64,000 bases of DNA. Origin: Streptomyces sp. NBC_01431 (GTDB taxonomy: Bacteria; Actinomycetota; Actinomycetes; Streptomycetales; Streptomycetaceae). The first letter of the stretch is position 1, and each line of letters starts with the position of its first letter. A program made the position numbers and the translations under genes. This document shows, piece by piece, positions 61,296 to 64,000 of the stretch. Below the pieces are notes generated by a model that worked only from the letters and a program-made list of their open reading frames with translations, did not search any database and was not told the DNA's origin. Location: assembly GCF_036231355.1 (NCBI RefSeq), contig NZ_CP109496.1, positions 2,170,001-2,234,000 of the forward strand, in the 5' to 3' direction.

Positions 61296-63209
61296 TCACT
61301 CCGGCGGAGCGAGCGGGTTCGCGACCGTGCCGTGGACCGTGGCGTGCGGCCTCTCGGGGCGGTCCCGGTAGCCGTCGGTGTACAGACGGTTCCGGTTGAG
61401 GCAGAGCCGCTCGATCCGGGGGGCCAACAGGTCGAAGGCTTCGTGCCGGTCCTTGTCGTGCGGGAATCGCGCCTGGTGGCGCAGGATCTCGTCGCGCACG
61501 AGGGCCCAGAAGTCGGCCTCGGGGACGCCCAGTTGGTCCTCGCACAGGGGAGCCAGGAACCGGAAGACTCCCACGAAGAGCCCCGAATGAATGAATTGCG
61601 TGAGGAAGGAGGGCGCCTCGGTGAGCAAGATCCTCCGGACGTCTTCGGGCATCGAATCGTGTTCGGGCAGATGCTCGGCGCTCACATTGATGTCGTCCAC
61701 GAAGTCCTTGATCGCCAGGCGCACGGGCACGTCCTGGTCGTCGAAGACGACGATGGCGTTTTCGCCGTGCGGCGAGAAGACCGTTCCGTAGCGGTAGAGG
61801 AAATGAAGGAGTGGCGGCAATAAGGCACCGAACAGGCGGCGCAGCCACACGTGGGGCGCGAGGCCGGAACGGCTGACGAGCTCGGCCGTGAAGGCGCGGC
61901 CCGCGGGGTCGGTGTGGAGCAGCGCGGCCAGCGTCCGGGCCCGCTCCCCCGGCGCCAGCCTCGGCTGCAACGGCTCGCGCCAGATCGCCCCGAGCAACTC
62001 CTTGTACTGGTAGGGGACTTCCCCGATGCGGTCGTACAGCGGATGCTCGACGGCGATCGAGGCCACCTCGCCGAGCAGGATCACCCGGCATTCGTCGCGC
62101 AGGAACGCGTCCGCCACGCACAGTCCCTGCACCCAGGTGGTGACTGCCGGGGCGGCGATGGTCCGTTCCGTGGGGAGCCCGCGCCAGACCAGGGTGTTGA
62201 GGATGGACAGCGGCAGTTTCACGGTGTGGCGATCGGGGCGCGCGAGGTTGAGGAAGGTGCGGATGGACTGTTGCGGCAGCCGTACGTCACCGTCGGTGGG
62301 GAGGGGCACGATGGCGTTGTCGGCGACAGCGGCGGCGAAGAGCGGAAGGATCATCTCGGTCCACTGCCAGGGGTGCACGGGCAGATAGAGGTACGAAGCC
62401 GGGTCGAGGCCCCGGGCCCGGAGCGCGTCGGCGAACGCGACCTGGACGGGTTCGTCGAGTTCGCGCGCGTAGAGCCGTTCCGGGGTGGCGAGCGCCTCGA
62501 CGCCGCGGTAGGTCGCGATGTCCCTGCGGACCGCGATCCAGGGCAGCCGGCCCGGAATGCGGGCCTCCGGGTTCCAGCGGGCGGCGTCGTCGCCGGAGAA
62601 GCCGAGCCTGCCCTTGTTGAGTACGAGCCAGGGGTGCCCGGTCTGGTGGCCTTCCAGTTCCGCGTAGCCGAGGTCGGCGAGCTGGGCGGCCGACAGGGCG
62701 GTGGCTTGGAGTCGGCAGTCCGCGGAGAGCGTGGCGGAGAGTTCCCTGACGAGGTGGCCGAATGTGGCGCCGTCGATGCCGAGGGTTCGGCGGGCGAGGG
62801 CGAGGAAGCGGATCGGGTCACCGAGGGCCTCGCCGTCCGGGTGGGACCGGTCGTCGGGACCTTGCTCGCCCGGCTCTGCGCTGCGGCCGATCAGCCGGAC
62901 CGAATCGGGGTCCACCTGCCAGCCGCCGTACGCGCCGCGCCCGGCCCAGAAGGACAACGTGCTGCCGTCGTCGAGGGAGAACCCGTACTGACCTGCTGTT
63001 TTCCCAGCCGGACCGGCGTTGTCAGTGGTGGGCCCTACCGTTGGTGTCACGATTTCCTCGTACGCGAAGGCACCGATCATCTTCGCGAGGAGGAGGCGGC
63101 CGGCGCGGTCCCAGGACGCGCGGTTCAGCTCGGGTGGGGCCAGCAGACCGGGCTGGGCTTCGGGGTCGAGGGGGCCGGCGGAGTCATGGGGAGAGGGAGG
63201 TTTCGGCAC
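61296..63209 (-). CDS. IucA/IucC-family siderophore synthetase (NIS pathway)
   Basis: 637 residues. These enzymes condense an acyl-adenylate (often citrate or succinyl-type acid) with an amine to build hydroxamate or carboxylate siderophores. Visible motifs: YLYLPVHPWQWTEMILPL, TVKLPLSILNTL, YRYGTVFSPHGENAIVVF and AIKDFVDDINVS. A TTA leucine codon occurs at residue 463 (GALLPPLL), so translation should depend on bldA tRNA. GTG start; GAGGA upstream. It lies 60 bp after an acetyltransferase gene, and a siderophore operon is cut off by the window edge. The product cannot be predicted. Confidence 0.92.
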   Translation of the reverse strand: MPKPPSPHDSAGPLDPEAQPGLLAPPELNRASWDRAGRLLLAKMIGAFAYEEIVTPTVGPTTDNAGPAGKTAGQYGFSLDDGSTLSFWAGRGAYGGWQVDPDSVRLIGRSAEPGEQGPDDRSHPDGEALGDPIRFLALARRTLGIDGATFGHLVRELSATLSADCRLQATALSAAQLADLGYAELEGHQTGHPWLVLNKGRLGFSGDDAARWNPEARIPGRLPWIAVRRDIATYRGVEALATPERLYARELDEPVQVAFADALRARGLDPASYLYLPVHPWQWTEMILPLFAAAVADNAIVPLPTDGDVRLPQQSIRTFLNLARPDRHTVKLPLSILNTLVWRGLPTERTIAAPAVTTWVQGLCVADAFLRDECRVILLGEVASIAVEHPLYDRIGEVPYQYKELLGAIWREPLQPRLAPGERARTLAALLHTDPAGRAFTAELVSRSGLAPHVWLRRLFGALLPPLLHFLYRYGTVFSPHGENAIVVFDDQDVPVRLAIKDFVDDINVSAEHLPEHDSMPEDVRRILLTEAPSFLTQFIHSGLFVGVFRFLAPLCEDQLGVPEADFWALVRDEILRHQARFPHDKDRHEAFDLLAPRIERLCLNRNRLYTDGYRDRPERPHATVHGTVANPLAPPE

Positions 63210-63269
63210 GGAGAGTCCTCGGGGTGGAACCGATGCGGGGCTGGTGGTGTATGCGGAGCGGCGAGGCGT

Positions 63270-64000
63270 TCACAGCAGGTTCCGCAGCGCGCGGTCGCGG
63301 ACCATCAGGGCGGCTCGCTTGTCGGGAAGGTCGACTTCCGCGTGGAAGCGGAAGCCGGCACTGAGAAACGCGGAGACGGAGGGGGTGTTGCGCAGATCGG
63401 GTTCGGCGATCACGCGGGGACAGTGCGGGCGGTTGTCGATGATCAGGTCGGCGACGGCCCGGAGCAGGGTGGTTCCCACACCCCGGCCGCGGTCGGCGAC
63501 ACCGCCGATGAGCAGATGGACGCCGGTGTCGTGAGGCCTGGCCGGGTAGTGGCGGGCCAACGGGTCCAGATCCGCGCGGTAGATCTCCCAATAACTCATG
63601 GGAGTTGTGCCGAGGACGCCCAAGCAGGGCACGCTGCGACCGTCGCCGTCCAGCTGGGCACGCAGATGGGCGGCGGTGACGGACGCCTGCCCTGCGAGGT
63701 CCCAAAAGGCCGCCACGGCAGGGTCGTTCATCCACTGGGTGAGAAGGGGGAGGTCGCGTTCGAGACGTACGGGTACGAGATGGAACACGCCGACCGATGT
63801 GGTGGCCGGTGCCCAGTCGCCGGGGGAATCGAGCAGATCCTGCACGACGGGGTGCACGGTGGCCCGGCGGTGAGCACCGCCTGACAGCGGCCCGGGGGCG
63901 CTGCCAAGGCGAGCGCTGTCGGCGGCGAGAGGTTGGGCTGCGGCGGGATCCGCCGTGGCCGGCCGGGCGGCACCCGGGCTGCCGACGGGGCCGGACCCGC
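63270..64000 (-). CDS. Siderophore-type GNAT acetyltransferase (AlcB/DesC-like), 5' end possibly outside the window
   Basis: The AlcB-like domain spans about 195 residues: LLTQWMNDPAVAAFWDLAGQ, MSYWEIYRADLDPLARHYPA, RPHDTGVHLLIGG. Such enzymes acylate hydroxylysine- or hydroxyornithine-like amines for hydroxamate siderophores. A GTG at 63857 would give a DesC-sized protein, but it has no ribosome-binding site. The same frame stays open, with high G/C third positions and an Ala/Pro-rich linker, up to the window edge, so I annotate it as possibly 5'-partial. Its product probably feeds the IucA/IucC enzyme downstream. Confidence 0.78.
   Translation of the reverse strand, partial: GSGPVGSPGAARPATADPAAAQPLAADSARLGSAPGPLSGGAHRRATVHPVVQDLLDSPGDWAPATTSVGVFHLVPVRLERDLPLLTQWMNDPAVAAFWDLAGQASVTAAHLRAQLDGDGRSVPCLGVLGTTPMSYWEIYRADLDPLARHYPARPHDTGVHLLIGGVADRGRGVGTTLLRAVADLIIDNRPHCPRVIAEPDLRNTPSVSAFLSAGFRFHAEVDLPDKRAALMVRDRALRNLL

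Overview
The window is chromosomal DNA of a streptomycete. It is about 70% G+C with strong third-position G/C bias. It carries the principal sigma factor hrdB next to the sporulation regulator whiH, a topoisomerase IV pair (parC, parE), the nrdR-nrdJ / lexA / dinG block, and many Streptomyces-type families (HTH-DUF2690, DUF4192, DUF4937, DUF1453, paired M16 peptidases). It reads as conserved core chromosome with small accessory insertions. I recognise no integrase, transposase, phage gene, CRISPR array, tRNA or rRNA.

Layout. 0-9 kb: GntR regulator; an M23 cell-wall peptidase under a c-di-AMP riboswitch; a translationally coupled pair of M16 peptidases; parC; a CobW-type GTPase with a metal-binding-like insert and a repetitive acidic tail. 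9-13 kb: a gene-poor stretch, a membrane-anchored HTH-DUF2690 protein and a CoA-transferase. 13-20 kb: a CitA/CitB-type two-component system, an SsuABC-like importer, and a second CitB-type response regulator on the far side. 19.7-24.4 kb: a DUF1453 / histidine kinase / LuxR-type regulator set followed by a DUF485 plus sodium:solute symporter pair. 24.6-31.2 kb: parE, a small zinc-ribbon protein, a secreted trypsin-like protease, hrdB and whiH. 31.4-38.5 kb: a degenerate ABC ATPase-permease fusion, a Nudix-winged-helix regulator, a debranching-enzyme-like protein with a huge Gly/Pro/Ser linker, and a DUF4192 protein. 39-49.5 kb: an MFS/LysR divergent pair, a RecQ helicase with a phosphoribosyltransferase-like tail, two uncharacterised proteins, rnhB, and a TetR/MFS divergent pair with a clear operator. 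49.6-54 kb: ADP-ribosylglycohydrolase, histidine phosphatase, an ABC-F pseudogene, DUF4937, arylamine N-acetyltransferase and a TerD-like protein. 54-61.3 kb: nrdJ, nrdR (tandem NrdR boxes), lexA (SOS box) and dinG. 61.3-64 kb: the start of an NRPS-independent siderophore locus (acetyltransferase and IucA/IucC synthetase, the latter with a TTA codon).

A sequence-level theme is short tandem repeats at or just past gene 3' ends. Inside reading frames the periods are multiples of three (18, 30, 9 bp). Outside frames they are not (10, 16, 17, 35 bp). I saw no clearly new multi-gene system. The best leads are the RecQ-PRTase fusion with its uncharacterised neighbours, the ABC fusion lacking both Walker A lysine and switch histidine, the importer bracketed by paralogous regulators, and the mutual-repression-style operators.
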